This document shows, piece by piece, positions 25,292-34,452 of a stretch of DNA of 64,000 nucleotides. Position 1 is the first letter of the stretch; every line of letters starts with the position of its first letter. This DNA comes from an uncultured Treponema sp. (GTDB taxonomy: Bacteria > Spirochaetota > Spirochaetia > Treponematales > Treponemataceae). Location: the NCBI RefSeq assembly GCF_934725225.1, contig NZ_CAKVAM010000006.1:124001-188000 (forward strand). The letters are read 5' to 3'. Below the pieces are notes generated by a model that did not search any database, was not told the origin of the DNA, and saw only the letters and a list, made by a program, of their open reading frames with translations. The translations under genes and the position numbers were made by a program.

Positions 25292-26485
25292 TTATTTTCC
25301 GTGCTCTCTTACAAGAGTGTTCATTTCGTTTGCCATGTTTTCCAGCGAAACTTGCTTTTGAACGGCTCCAAGCTCATAGGCAACACGCGGCATTCCGTAG
25401 ACAATAGAAGATTCTTCGTCCTGCCCCAAAGTCCAAGCACCCTGTTTTCTCATTTCCGCAAGCTGAACCGCGCCATCACGTCCCATTCCGGTCATTATAA
25501 CTCCCAGCGCCCTGTTCTGGTAAATTTTCGCCACGGATTCAAAAAGCCAGTCTGCGGAAGGTCTGTGTCCGTTGCGAAGATCTGCGCTTGAAAGCCGGAT
25601 TACATTGCACAAAGTTGATTTTTCAACAACAATATGAAAGTTTCCGGGAGCAATATAAATCTGCCCGGGATGAATTTCGTCCTTGTCCTCTGCCTCTTTT
25701 ACAGAAAGCGGACAAATTTTATCCAAACTCGCGGCGAATTCCTTTGTAAAACCAGCCGGCATGTGCTGAACAACAAGTATTGGCCGTGAAAACTTCGGAT
25801 CAAGATGCGCAAAAACTTCTCTAAGCGCGTTAGGTCCGCCAGTAGAAATTCCAATTGCAACAACTTCAATTCTGCCGGGTTCTCTTAGAGGAACAATAAC
25901 TTCCGGCTCTTTTCTTTTTGAAGTGAATAAAACAGGCGAAAAAGTTTCCTGCGACAAAGCTGCCGGAGCAATTTTATCTATGATGCCTTCTTTTTTTGCA
26001 GCGGCTTCGGCTTCACGGAGTTTTGCCTGCTTTACAAAAGTTTCTGTTGATGGAATATTTTTTCCGTTTTTGCGGGCAAATCTTCCGCCGTAAGAAGCAA
26101 TTTTTTCGATAATTGCGCTGGAAACTGATGCAATGTTGCTTGAAACTGAGCCGGACGGTTTTGTAATAAAATCACTTGCGCCAAGCTCAAGACACTGCAT
26201 TGTTACGGCCGCGCCTTTTGTCGCTATGGAAGAAAGAATTACAACAGGAATATCTATGCCGCGTTTTTTGCGTTCTTCCAAAAACTGAACGCCTGTCATT
26301 TCAGGCATTTCTATGTCAAGAAGAATCAAATCCGGCTTAAGAAACGGAATTTTCTGAAGCGCGAATTTTCCGTTCATTGCAGTTCCGCAGACTTTCATGC
26401 CTTCGGTTTCGTCTACAATTCTTGAAATAAGATTTCGCATCAACGCTGAATCATCGCAAACAAGTACTTCAATATTGTCCATCAA
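25292..26485 (-). CDS. cheB: Chemotaxis protein-glutamate methylesterase CheB
   Basis: 397 residues. Receiver domain at 1-125, with DLILLDIEMPEMTG containing the phospho-accepting Asp; a linker of about 70 residues; then the methylesterase domain with GISTGGPNALREV (Ser), VVQHMPAGFTKEFA (His) and MTGMGRDGA (Asp). It removes methyl groups from chemoreceptor glutamates and deamidates glutamines, giving adaptation. cheR lies 24 bases upstream in the same operon; no receptor gene is adjacent. Confidence 0.97.
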   Translation of the reverse strand: MMDNIEVLVCDDSALMRNLISRIVDETEGMKVCGTAMNGKFALQKIPFLKPDLILLDIEMPEMTGVQFLEERKKRGIDIPVVILSSIATKGAAVTMQCLELGASDFITKPSGSVSSNIASVSSAIIEKIASYGGRFARKNGKNIPSTETFVKQAKLREAEAAAKKEGIIDKIAPAALSQETFSPVLFTSKRKEPEVIVPLREPGRIEVVAIGISTGGPNALREVFAHLDPKFSRPILVVQHMPAGFTKEFAASLDKICPLSVKEAEDKDEIHPGQIYIAPGNFHIVVEKSTLCNVIRLSSADLRNGHRPSADWLFESVAKIYQNRALGVIMTGMGRDGAVQLAEMRKQGAWTLGQDEESSIVYGMPRVAYELGAVQKQVSLENMANEMNTLVREHGK

Positions 26486-26509
26486 AATCTCCGCAAGAAA
26501 AAGGCGGGC

Positions 26510-27331
26510 TTATTTTTCATTTTTCTGATAAAGGCAAGCCCACGGTGTTTTTAAGAATTCAAATTTCGTGTCCATTCCAAAAAGGCTTTCAGAATGTCCG
26601 ATAAAAAGATAAGAATGACGCGCCATTGACTTCCAGAAATTGTCAATTGTTATTTTCTGAGCCGCCTCGTCAAAGTAAATGAGAACGTTCCGGCAAAAAA
26701 CAATGTCAAAATTTCTTGCGCCCATGTCAAAACGCAAATTGTGGTAGTCAAAGCGGATTGTCTTCATAAGTTCCGGCTTAACCTGATAACCGCCGTCAAC
26801 TCTTGTAAAATACGAAGCAAGGTAATTCTGCGGAATTCCTGAAATGCGGGAATCCGGGTAAAAACCTTTTTGCGCCGTCATCAGGGATTTTAAGGAAATG
26901 TCGGAAGCAATAATTTCAAATGTATAAGGAGCCGGAAGCTTGTCCTTTAGAAGCATCGCCAAAGTGTAAGGCTCTTCGCCAGTTGAACAGCCCGCGCTCC
27001 AGATTCTGATTTTAAAATCCCCGACAGTCTGTTTTTTATCTTCAATAACATGAGGAATTACATAATTTATAAGAGCATCAAAATGCGGCTGGTTTCTGAA
27101 GAATCTTGTAAGGTTCGTTGTGATGCTGTCAAGGAAAACTTTGAATTCTTCCTTATTGCTTGTTATCAAACGGTAATATTCCTGAGGATCTGTCAGATTT
27201 TTTTCACGCAGACGTTCCTTCAATCTGCTGTCAAGAATCGAACGGTTTGTCTCTGAAAAAGTTATTCCGCTTGCATCGTAAATGAGTTTTCTAAATTCAT
27301 TGAATTGTATATCTGAAAGCAAATCTGCCAT
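26510..27331 (-). CDS. cheR: Chemotaxis protein methyltransferase CheR
   Basis: 273 residues. N-terminal all-alpha domain, then the SAM-binding domain with WSAGCSTGEEPYTLAM near residue 111 and FDIVFCRNVLIYFD near residue 208. It methylates chemoreceptor glutamates. First gene of the cheR-cheB unit. A -35 TTTACA and -10 TATAAT lie directly upstream with the -10 box seven bases from the ATG and no Shine-Dalgarno, so the mRNA is likely leaderless. Confidence 0.96.
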   Translation of the reverse strand: MADLLSDIQFNEFRKLIYDASGITFSETNRSILDSRLKERLREKNLTDPQEYYRLITSNKEEFKVFLDSITTNLTRFFRNQPHFDALINYVIPHVIEDKKQTVGDFKIRIWSAGCSTGEEPYTLAMLLKDKLPAPYTFEIIASDISLKSLMTAQKGFYPDSRISGIPQNYLASYFTRVDGGYQVKPELMKTIRFDYHNLRFDMGARNFDIVFCRNVLIYFDEAAQKITIDNFWKSMARHSYLFIGHSESLFGMDTKFEFLKTPWACLYQKNEK

Positions 27332-27338
27332 AAATCAA

Positions 27339-27367
27339 ATTATATAATTTAATAAAATATTTGTAAA
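27339..27367 (-). promoter_or_regulatory. Leaderless promoter of cheR
   Basis: Minus strand: -35 TTTACA (27362-27367), 17-base spacer, -10 TATAAT (27339-27344), then seven bases to the ATG at 27331. The expected transcription start falls at or next to the A of the ATG. Confidence 0.7.
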
Positions 27368-27448
27368 CTGAATTACAGCAGCATAAACTTCCAGCGCATA
27401 AAAACTGATTGAAGAAATTTCAGAACAAAAATAAATTTTAAAACTGCC

Positions 27449-28447
27449 TTATTTCCACAAATTCGCAGGATTTATTGAGCGACCGTTTTTGTAAACTGTA
27501 AAATGCAAATGCGGACCTGTGCTCATTCCGGTGCTTCCAACTTTTCCGACTCTTGTATTTGTGTCAACGAACTGACCTTTTCTTACAAGAATTTCGTTCA
27601 TGTGTCCGTAAAGAGTTTTGTAGCCAGAATGATGCGAAACAATCACATATTTTCCATATACTGCATTTTCTCCGCAGGCAGAAACTTTTCCCGGAAGAGC
27701 CGCATAAATCGGAGTTCCCTTTGCGCACGCCATATCGATTCCGCCGTGAAACGTTCTCTTTGAACTATCAAAAGGACTTGTGCGCCAGCCGAACATAGAA
27801 GAATAATAAAAGCGTGTCTTAAGCGGCTTTGTGAACAAGTCCCCGTTGATTTCCTGCCGTGTAACCCAGTCAAGTTCTGCATAAGGAACAAAAAGCGATT
27901 TTCCAGCTGAAAGCTTTTCAGAAAGTCCAATGTTGTTTACTGAAGAACATTTTTGAGCGTCAACATTGTATTTTTTTGAAATCGACTCAACAGTTTCGCC
28001 ATCTTCCCTTACTGTATAAAGAATTCCAGGCAGCGAAGGAATTTTCAAATACTGTCCAATCTGAATCAAGCGCGAAGCATGAATATTGTTTACGCTGATT
28101 ATTGTGTCCTGAGTAACGCCGAATTCGTCCGCAATAAAGCCAATCATATCGCCTTTTTTTACGCGGTACGAAATATATGAAAGTCCGTTGTCGTTATATT
28201 CAGGCTGAACAGGAATGTCTTCGCCGGAAAAAATTTCAGTTGAAATATGAGATGAAGAATTTGAATCAAATCCGCCTTGACCGCTTGAATTCTTAAAATG
28301 AACAACGCCAAATGTAATTCCCGTTACAAAAGCCGCGATTCCAAAAATTGAGCAAGCGCAAGTCAGTGTTAATTTTAAATATGATTTCATTTTTAGAGTT
28401 TTACTATAGCACACATCATCTGAAAACTCAATTTTATTTTTTTTCAT
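27449..28447 (-). CDS. LysM and M23 peptidase-domain cell-wall hydrolase
   Basis: 332 residues. One membrane helix or uncleaved signal at about 22-46, two LysM repeats (about 95-140 and 145-190) that bind peptidoglycan, and a C-terminal LytM/M23 zinc metallopeptidase with HGGIDMACAKGTP (His, Asp) and PHLHFTVYKNG (HxH). It likely trims peptide cross-links in the periplasm. The ATG at 28447 has AGAGG upstream and lies eight bases after the rlmE stop codon, so the two form an operon. Confidence 0.9.
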   Translation of the reverse strand: MKKNKIEFSDDVCYSKTLKMKSYLKLTLTCACSIFGIAAFVTGITFGVVHFKNSSGQGGFDSNSSSHISTEIFSGEDIPVQPEYNDNGLSYISYRVKKGDMIGFIADEFGVTQDTIISVNNIHASRLIQIGQYLKIPSLPGILYTVREDGETVESISKKYNVDAQKCSSVNNIGLSEKLSAGKSLFVPYAELDWVTRQEINGDLFTKPLKTRFYYSSMFGWRTSPFDSSKRTFHGGIDMACAKGTPIYAALPGKVSACGENAVYGKYVIVSHHSGYKTLYGHMNEILVRKGQFVDTNTRVGKVGSTGMSTGPHLHFTVYKNGRSINPANLWK

Positions 28448-28455
28448 AGCAGCCT

Positions 28456-29061
28456 CTAAATTTTTTTGTTCAAACCGATTAAATAAGTTTCAAAAGATTC
28501 CGTGCGGCAGGCTTCAGGCTTGAATCCTTTTGCCTGAGTAAAAATTTCGCGCATTTTCATAAGAAGCTTTTGCTGATCTCCGTTCTGAAAAATTTTCACG
28601 CAGAAATTTCCGCCAGTTTTAAGCATTGCGCCCGCATACCAAATCGCCATTTCAACAAGCGCCTTTGAACGCAAAGTGTCTATCGTGCGGTTTCCAGTCG
28701 TCAAAGGAGCAGCGTCGCAAACAACCAAGTCGTAAGGTCCCTGCTCTTTTATCAGATTTCGGATTTCCTCGCTAAGCAAATCGCCCTGAAAAAAAACAAG
28801 ATTTTCCGCCTTGACATCTTTTGAAAGATGATTCAAATCCACGGAAACAACTTTTCCAGACTGCTTTATATTTCTCAAAAGCCAGACAGTCCAGCTTCCC
28901 GGAGCCGCACCCAAATCAAGAACAATGGAACTTTTTTTAAGCATTCCAAATTTTTCATCTATTTCCTGAAGCTTATAAACGCTTCTTGCAGGGTAACCTT
29001 CCTTGAAAGCTTTTTGAGACCAGTAATCGGGCTTTTTGTAAAGATTCTGTTTTGATGGCAT
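28456..29061 (-). CDS. rlmE: 23S rRNA 2'-O-ribose methyltransferase RlmE (FtsJ)
   Basis: 201 residues from ATG 29061. YPARSVYKLQEIDEKF near residue 22, SIVLDLGAAPGSWTVWLL (SAM motif I), LVVCDAAPLTTGNRTID and GGNFCVKIFQ match RlmE, with the K-D-K-E type tetrad. It methylates the A-loop uridine of 23S rRNA on the large subunit. No Shine-Dalgarno is seen at either 29061 or the in-frame ATG 29118; a TATAAT on the minus strand lies about 18 bases before 29118, so the longer form (19 more residues) cannot be excluded. Confidence 0.9.
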   Translation of the reverse strand: MPSKQNLYKKPDYWSQKAFKEGYPARSVYKLQEIDEKFGMLKKSSIVLDLGAAPGSWTVWLLRNIKQSGKVVSVDLNHLSKDVKAENLVFFQGDLLSEEIRNLIKEQGPYDLVVCDAAPLTTGNRTIDTLRSKALVEMAIWYAGAMLKTGGNFCVKIFQNGDQQKLLMKMREIFTQAKGFKPEACRTESFETYLIGLNKKI

Positions 29062-29253
29062 ATGTTGATTTTCGGAAAAAAAACAAGATTTATTAGCATT
29101 GTTGAAGAAATAACACATATAAAATTGCGACTATTTATTATAAAATTCTGTCTTTTTTATAAAAAATTTATACAAATTTCTTTAATTTTCATTGTAACTC
29201 TTTTTTTTTTCACTTAAACTTACTGAAAATCAAACAAAATCAAGCAGGTCTAT

Positions 29254-31191
29254 ATGAATTACAAATTCGGAGATACTCTTCCAAAATTAGTCAGAAAAAG
29301 CGCAATCCAGTGGCCTGAAATTTCAGCGCAGCTTTCAAGAACAAAGTCAGGCGAATACAAGGAAACTAATTACCACGATTTATTTGAAAACGCAATGGAC
29401 TTTGCCGGCGCGCTTTTGGACATCGGCGTAAAACGGGGAGACAGAATCGGACTCATTGCTGACAACCGCGAAGAGTGGGAACAGGCGGACGTCGGACTTC
29501 TTTCAATCGGAGCAATAGACACACCGCGCGGACTTGACGCAACAGAAACAGACCTTGCTTACATTCTTTCTTTTTCAGAAGTTGAAATCACAATTGTTGA
29601 AAACGAAACGCAAGTAAAAAAACTTTTGAATATAAAAAAATCAATTCCAACGCTCAAGACAATAATTTCATTTGAGGAAGTTTCAGAAGACACAAAATCA
29701 GACTGCGAAAAACAAAAAGTTGCTTGTCTTTGGTTCAGGGATTTGCAGAAATCAGGACACGAATGGCGCAAACAGCATCCAGACGCAGTTGAACAGGAAC
29801 TTGAAAAAGGAAAGCCGGACGATCTTGCGACAATAATTTTTACAAGCGGAACTACAGGAACTCCAAAAGGCGTAATGCTAAGCCACGGAAATATTTTATG
29901 CCAGCTTGATGAAGTTACAGAGCGAATATTTTTAAATCCGGGCGAGCGCGCATTGCTTGTTCTTCCGGTATGGCACGCATTCCAAAGAGCAGTTGAATAT
30001 GTAATCATTGCTCAAGGTGGAACTCTTTGCTACAGCAAGCCGATTGGAAGCGTTCTTCTTCAGGACTTGCAGAAACTTGATCCTTATCTTTTGCCGGCTG
30101 TTCCGCGTGTCTGGTCAGCAGTTTACGACGGAATCTGGCGCAAAATGAGAAAAACCGGAGGAATCGCATTTGCACTTTTCAGATTTTTTGTTGCAGAAGC
30201 ATTATTATGGAGCAAAATCGACAGAAAATTAAGAAGAAAAAATACTCGCTTCGGTCCGGACTATCTTGGATTTTGGTGGCCGGTTCTTGTATGGCCGTGG
30301 CTTCTTCTTTATCCAATCAAACTTCTTGGAAACCTGCTTGTCTTTAGAAAAATCAAAGCGATGGTTGGAAAAAATTTCCGATCTGGAATTGCTGGTGGCG
30401 GAGCGTTTCCTAAAAATGTTGATGCGTTTTTCTGGGCAATCGGCGTAAATATTCAGGAAGGCTACGGACTTACAGAAACTTCTCCTATTATAAGCGTCCG
30501 TCCGATTGCAGATCCGATTTTCGGAAATGTCGGAACTCCTTTGCGCGGAATGGAAGTAAGAGTTGTTGACGACGACGGAATTATTCTCGGCAGATGCAAA
30601 AAGGGAACTCTACAGATAAAGGGCGGATGCGTTATGCAAGGCTACTACAAACGCCCGGATTTAACCGACAAAGTTATGACCGTGGACGGTTGGTTTGACA
30701 CTGGCGACATTGCAATTCTTTCCGTAAATAATGAAATTCAACTTAGAGGCCGAAAAAAAGATACAATAGTTCTTCAAGGCGGAGAAAACATTGAGCCGCT
30801 TCCAATTGAAGCAAAAATAAACGAATCCAGATTTATTTCAACTTCTGTTGTGTTCGGAACAAACGAAAAAGGAATCGACCAAAAATATCTTGTGGCGCTT
30901 ATTTTGCCAGACCAAGATGCAATTGAAACTTACGCGACAGAAAACGGAATCAGCTTTGGCTCTTATGAAGAACTTGCGGAAACAGAAGCGATTCAAAAAC
31001 TTCTTGAAGGTGAAGTATTCGAGTCAATTAGCGCAAAAAACGGATTCAAGTCTTTTGAGCGCATAAACAAAATCGCCGTAATAACCAAGCCTTTTGAGGT
31101 TGGAGTAGAACTAAGCGCAAAGCAAGAAATGATGCGCTATAGGGTTGCAGACATTTACAAAGATAAACTTGCAAAACTTTACAAAGACTAA
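29254..31191 (+). CDS. Long-chain acyl-CoA synthetase / AMP-binding ligase
   Basis: 645 residues, the size of long-chain fatty acyl-CoA ligases. IIFTSGTTGTPKGVMLSHGN near residue 195 is the AMP-binding P-loop, GYGLTETSP near 407 is motif II, and GWFDTGDIA plus LRGRKKDTIVLQGGENIEP mark the hinge and C-terminal domain. It activates fatty acids as acyl-adenylate and then acyl-CoA; spirochaetes take fatty acids from the host or surroundings. The gene is alone, and its TAA overlaps the TAG of the convergent rsm22-like gene by three bases. Confidence 0.92.
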   Translation: MNYKFGDTLPKLVRKSAIQWPEISAQLSRTKSGEYKETNYHDLFENAMDFAGALLDIGVKRGDRIGLIADNREEWEQADVGLLSIGAIDTPRGLDATETDLAYILSFSEVEITIVENETQVKKLLNIKKSIPTLKTIISFEEVSEDTKSDCEKQKVACLWFRDLQKSGHEWRKQHPDAVEQELEKGKPDDLATIIFTSGTTGTPKGVMLSHGNILCQLDEVTERIFLNPGERALLVLPVWHAFQRAVEYVIIAQGGTLCYSKPIGSVLLQDLQKLDPYLLPAVPRVWSAVYDGIWRKMRKTGGIAFALFRFFVAEALLWSKIDRKLRRKNTRFGPDYLGFWWPVLVWPWLLLYPIKLLGNLLVFRKIKAMVGKNFRSGIAGGGAFPKNVDAFFWAIGVNIQEGYGLTETSPIISVRPIADPIFGNVGTPLRGMEVRVVDDDGIILGRCKKGTLQIKGGCVMQGYYKRPDLTDKVMTVDGWFDTGDIAILSVNNEIQLRGRKKDTIVLQGGENIEPLPIEAKINESRFISTSVVFGTNEKGIDQKYLVALILPDQDAIETYATENGISFGSYEELAETEAIQKLLEGEVFESISAKNGFKSFERINKIAVITKPFEVGVELSAKQEMMRYRVADIYKDKLAKLYKD

Positions 31192-32549
31192 AGTTCCAAA
31201 ATATAAGCTCCTGATTTTGAATCAATCGGGAGTTTTTTTTGCGGATTCAGCACTCTGATTTTTTGTCCGCTCAAAAACTGCTGTGAAGTCACAACAAGCA
31301 AAAGTCCTTTTTCTGAGCAAGCGTAATATCCGCTTCTTCCGCCCGGAAGTTTTATAAGCTCGCTTGTTATCCGCATTGAAATAAATTCTGGTCTTTCATC
31401 GGAAAAACAGCCGCATCCGTCAATTTGCCCGTCTTTTGATTTTTGGAACGCGACAAAAGAAAGCACTGCCCTTTCCTTTGGAAGCTCGGATTTTTCAGAA
31501 AGCTTTTTCAATTCAGCTGGAGCATCGTCTGTTTTAAAAGCGTAGTTGCACCATTTGCCGCCTTTTTTTCCATCCATAGGACACTGGCAAAAATGCGTGC
31601 AAGGAGAAACTGGAAAAAATCCGCGCCGCATAAAACTGTCGCGCATCAAACTTACAAGCCGCGCCGAACGAGGATCGCCTGGCTCTACAATAATATAACG
31701 CGCATTTTCATTTTCAAATTTTAAATATGAAAGAATTTGTTCTGTATATTTTTTTGCAAGAAAATCCGGCGGATTTTTAAAATCATCACAAAGCTCATTG
31801 AAAAGATTTGCGCTTATAATAAAATCCGCTTTTTCCTTTACAGACGAACCAAGCTCACCTTTCACACGGACAATTTTCCACGGCTCGCATTTTAAACGCG
31901 CTGCAACTGAAAGAAAAATATTTTCACCAAAAGCCAAAGCCTGCTGAGAAATGTCAAGGCAATAAAAAGTGATATGTTTTTTTCTAAGTTCAGGACGAGA
32001 CAAAAAAAGCGCAAGCGGAACGGTGAGAGGTCCAGAACCAAGATCAAGAAAAACTGAAGAATCTTTTACATCAAAAAATTTCTTATCGATATTGGAAAAA
32101 AGCCGCACAAGCCGCACAAGATTCCACCAAGTATAATAATGAACATACGCGCTTAAAAGAACAGTCTGGTTCATGTAGCCAAGCCGACGCTCTCCACGCT
32201 CATCCGTAAGAAAATGGCTAAGACTGCGGATTTGCTTTGGCAGCAAAAGTTTCTGCTTGGAATTAAGCGGATGCGTTGACTCAACAACTTTGTCAAATTC
32301 TTCAATTATTTTTTTTGCATCTTCTGGAATTTTTTCAGCGGAAAATAAATCTTCCAACGGCTTTACAAATTTGGATTTTTGAATCGAATGGATTCTTTTT
32401 GAGTTTAGCTGTTTTTTTTCGGAAGCGCTGTTTTTCTTTAAATTCTGCTTTTCAAGAAATTCTTTTTTTTTCTGTTCCGATTTTATTTTATCCTTAAGTT
32501 TTATTCCCTGCCGTTTTTCGTACCACTTAAGTTGAATTTTCTCTTCCAT
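31188..32549 (-). CDS. Rsm22-like small-subunit ribosomal methyltransferase
   Basis: 453 residues. Basic N-terminal 60 residues, then a class I SAM fold with FLDLGSGPLTVPLALFL near residue 166 and YIIVEPGDPRSARL near 286. The cysteine cluster PCTHFCQCPMDGKKGGKWC (about 310-330) is the Rsm22-type metal-binding site. Rsm22 proteins act in assembly of the small ribosomal subunit, best known from mitochondria; the bacterial role is less clear. Start and upstream MerR stop overlap as TAATG, and der lies further upstream in the same operon. Confidence 0.82.
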   Translation of the reverse strand: MEEKIQLKWYEKRQGIKLKDKIKSEQKKKEFLEKQNLKKNSASEKKQLNSKRIHSIQKSKFVKPLEDLFSAEKIPEDAKKIIEEFDKVVESTHPLNSKQKLLLPKQIRSLSHFLTDERGERRLGYMNQTVLLSAYVHYYTWWNLVRLVRLFSNIDKKFFDVKDSSVFLDLGSGPLTVPLALFLSRPELRKKHITFYCLDISQQALAFGENIFLSVAARLKCEPWKIVRVKGELGSSVKEKADFIISANLFNELCDDFKNPPDFLAKKYTEQILSYLKFENENARYIIVEPGDPRSARLVSLMRDSFMRRGFFPVSPCTHFCQCPMDGKKGGKWCNYAFKTDDAPAELKKLSEKSELPKERAVLSFVAFQKSKDGQIDGCGCFSDERPEFISMRITSELIKLPGGRSGYYACSEKGLLLVVTSQQFLSGQKIRVLNPQKKLPIDSKSGAYILEL

Positions 32550-32884
32550 TAATTTTCCTCTTGCTTCTTGGCTTTTTGAATTTCAAAAAAAAGCTCGCTC
32601 AAATCCGCCCGAATTTTTCTAATTTCCATTACAGCATCTGGATTGTTCTGAACATTTTCCGCGTCTTCTATAATCTGATTTTTTGCGCCTTCTATCGTAA
32701 ACTTTTTTACATAAATTAGATATTTCAGCCTTAAAACAATTTCCACATCACGCTGCGAATAAATTCTTCGGCCGGAATAATCTTTCCGCGGAGCAAAGCC
32801 TGGAACAGTTTCTTCCCAATAACGCAAAACGTGCGACTTAACCCCGGTAATTTTTTCAACTTGCCCGATGCTGTATTGCGCCAT
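32549..32884 (-). CDS. MerR-family transcriptional regulator
   Basis: 111 residues, only the DNA-binding half of a usual MerR protein. YSIGQVEKITGVKSHVLRYWEETVPGFAPRKDYSGRRIYSQRDVEIVLRLKYLI is the winged helix-turn-helix; the rest is a short coiled coil for dimerisation with no metal- or drug-binding domain. It overlaps both neighbours (TGATG with der, TAATG with rsm22), so it is made together with two ribosome-assembly factors. Targets unknown. Confidence 0.9.
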   Translation of the reverse strand: MAQYSIGQVEKITGVKSHVLRYWEETVPGFAPRKDYSGRRIYSQRDVEIVLRLKYLIYVKKFTIEGAKNQIIEDAENVQNNPDAVMEIRKIRADLSELFFEIQKAKKQEEN

Positions 32885-34437
32885 CAGCGTTCCTTTTCAT
32901 TTTGTTCAGTTCTGTTCTGCCACTTTTGACGGCTGGCTTTCATTTCAATTTGAACCGGAATGTAATCAAAGCCCAAGTCTTCGCGGATTCTATTTTTCAA
33001 GTAAGTAACATAAGTCAAAGGAACATTGTCTGGCCGGGTTGCAAAAATCAAGAAATTTACAGGATTAATGCTAGTCTGAGTCATGTAGCGGATTTTAAAA
33101 TGAATTGATTTTGTTGCTGGCGGCGGATATTTAAACAGCCAGTCTTTTAACGCTGCATTCAAAGATGCAGTGTCAACCTTGCGTGTAAGCTGGCTATAAA
33201 TTTCCAACGCAGTGTCCATAAGATTTTTTATACCGTCATGGTTTTTCGCGCTCAACGGAATAATCGGAGCCCAGTTCATCTGACCAAACATTGCCTGAAT
33301 CCATTCTTTTGTTTTCTTTACAGTTTTATTTCCCTGGTCTTCAAGCAAATCCCATTTATTCAAAATAAAAATAACACCGCGACCTCTTTCAAACGCAAGT
33401 CCTGTAATTTTTTTATCTTGTTCCGCTAAACCTTCAACAGCATCAATCATAACAAAAGCAATGTCGCATTCGTCCAAAGTTTTTATGGCGCGGTTCACGG
33501 AATAATATTCAACATTTTCTTTAACTTTGGATTTTCGCCTGATTCCGGCAGTGTCCAAAATCTGAATATCATGTCCATTGTATCGGAAACTTCCTTCAAC
33601 AACATCACGAGTTGTTCCCGCATAATCGCTCACAATAGAAGATTCCGTATGTGTAAGAGCGTTGCTCAAAGTTGATTTTCCAACGTTAGGTTTTCCAAGA
33701 ATAGCAATACGGATTGGACGTTCTTCTTCTGAGCCTTCAGTCACTTTTGAAAAATCAAGCCCTTCAATCATTTTTTCCTGAAGAACATTCAGTCCGTCGC
33801 CGTGAAACGCAGAAATAAGCGAAATGTCTTTAAAGCCATATTTCATGTAGTTGTATGCAAGATGCTCGTTTTTTCCGCCCTCGGTTTTATTGACGGCAAC
33901 AATCAATTTGTCGGAATAGCTTCTGAGCAAATGAATAAGCTCTTCGTCTTCGGAATTAATTTCAGTCGCATCAAGAAGCAAAAGAATTCTGTCCGCCTTT
34001 TGGAACATGCTGACAGTTTTTTCAACAACAAGATCGTCCATTTCACTTTCGCGGGATTTTAAATTCCGGGTAAGCTTATATCCGCCTGTGTCCATAAGAT
34101 GAACAGGAAGCCCCGACAAAAAGCAAGTTCCTTCAACAGGATCGCGTGTAACACCGGGAGTCGGATCTGTAATGGCGCGCTTTGTGTGCGTAAGTGCATT
34201 GAACAAAGTTGACTTTCCAACATTAGGACGACCGGCAATTACAATCAATGGAAGATTGTTATATATTTTATCTGGGAAAAATTTCTGACTGCGCTCTTTT
34301 CTGCGGCTTTCAATTTCTTTTTTTATGGAAGAATTCTCTTCATCGTTTTTTTCTTCTATCTGACGAATTTCAAGCTCGTCTTTTTTTTCTGGCTTTGGTT
34401 TTGAAAAATCCGGCTTCTTCTTTTTATTTTTTTTCAT
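32884..34437 (-). CDS. der: Ribosome biogenesis GTPase Der (EngA)
   Basis: 517 residues: an N-terminal charged extension of about 60 residues, then two GTPase domains in tandem. G1 motifs GRPNVGKSTL and GKPNVGKSTL, G3 DTGGY and DTAGIRR, G4 NKTEG and NKWD; the C-terminal KH-like domain follows. Der is needed for 50S subunit assembly. The Lys/Glu-rich N-terminal extension is unusual relative to the 440-490 residue norm. It is 15 bases downstream of ptsI. Confidence 0.96.
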   Translation of the reverse strand: MKKNKKKKPDFSKPKPEKKDELEIRQIEEKNDEENSSIKKEIESRRKERSQKFFPDKIYNNLPLIVIAGRPNVGKSTLFNALTHTKRAITDPTPGVTRDPVEGTCFLSGLPVHLMDTGGYKLTRNLKSRESEMDDLVVEKTVSMFQKADRILLLLDATEINSEDEELIHLLRSYSDKLIVAVNKTEGGKNEHLAYNYMKYGFKDISLISAFHGDGLNVLQEKMIEGLDFSKVTEGSEEERPIRIAILGKPNVGKSTLSNALTHTESSIVSDYAGTTRDVVEGSFRYNGHDIQILDTAGIRRKSKVKENVEYYSVNRAIKTLDECDIAFVMIDAVEGLAEQDKKITGLAFERGRGVIFILNKWDLLEDQGNKTVKKTKEWIQAMFGQMNWAPIIPLSAKNHDGIKNLMDTALEIYSQLTRKVDTASLNAALKDWLFKYPPPATKSIHFKIRYMTQTSINPVNFLIFATRPDNVPLTYVTYLKNRIREDLGFDYIPVQIEMKASRQKWQNRTEQNEKER

Positions 34438-34452
34438 TTGATTTCCTAAATT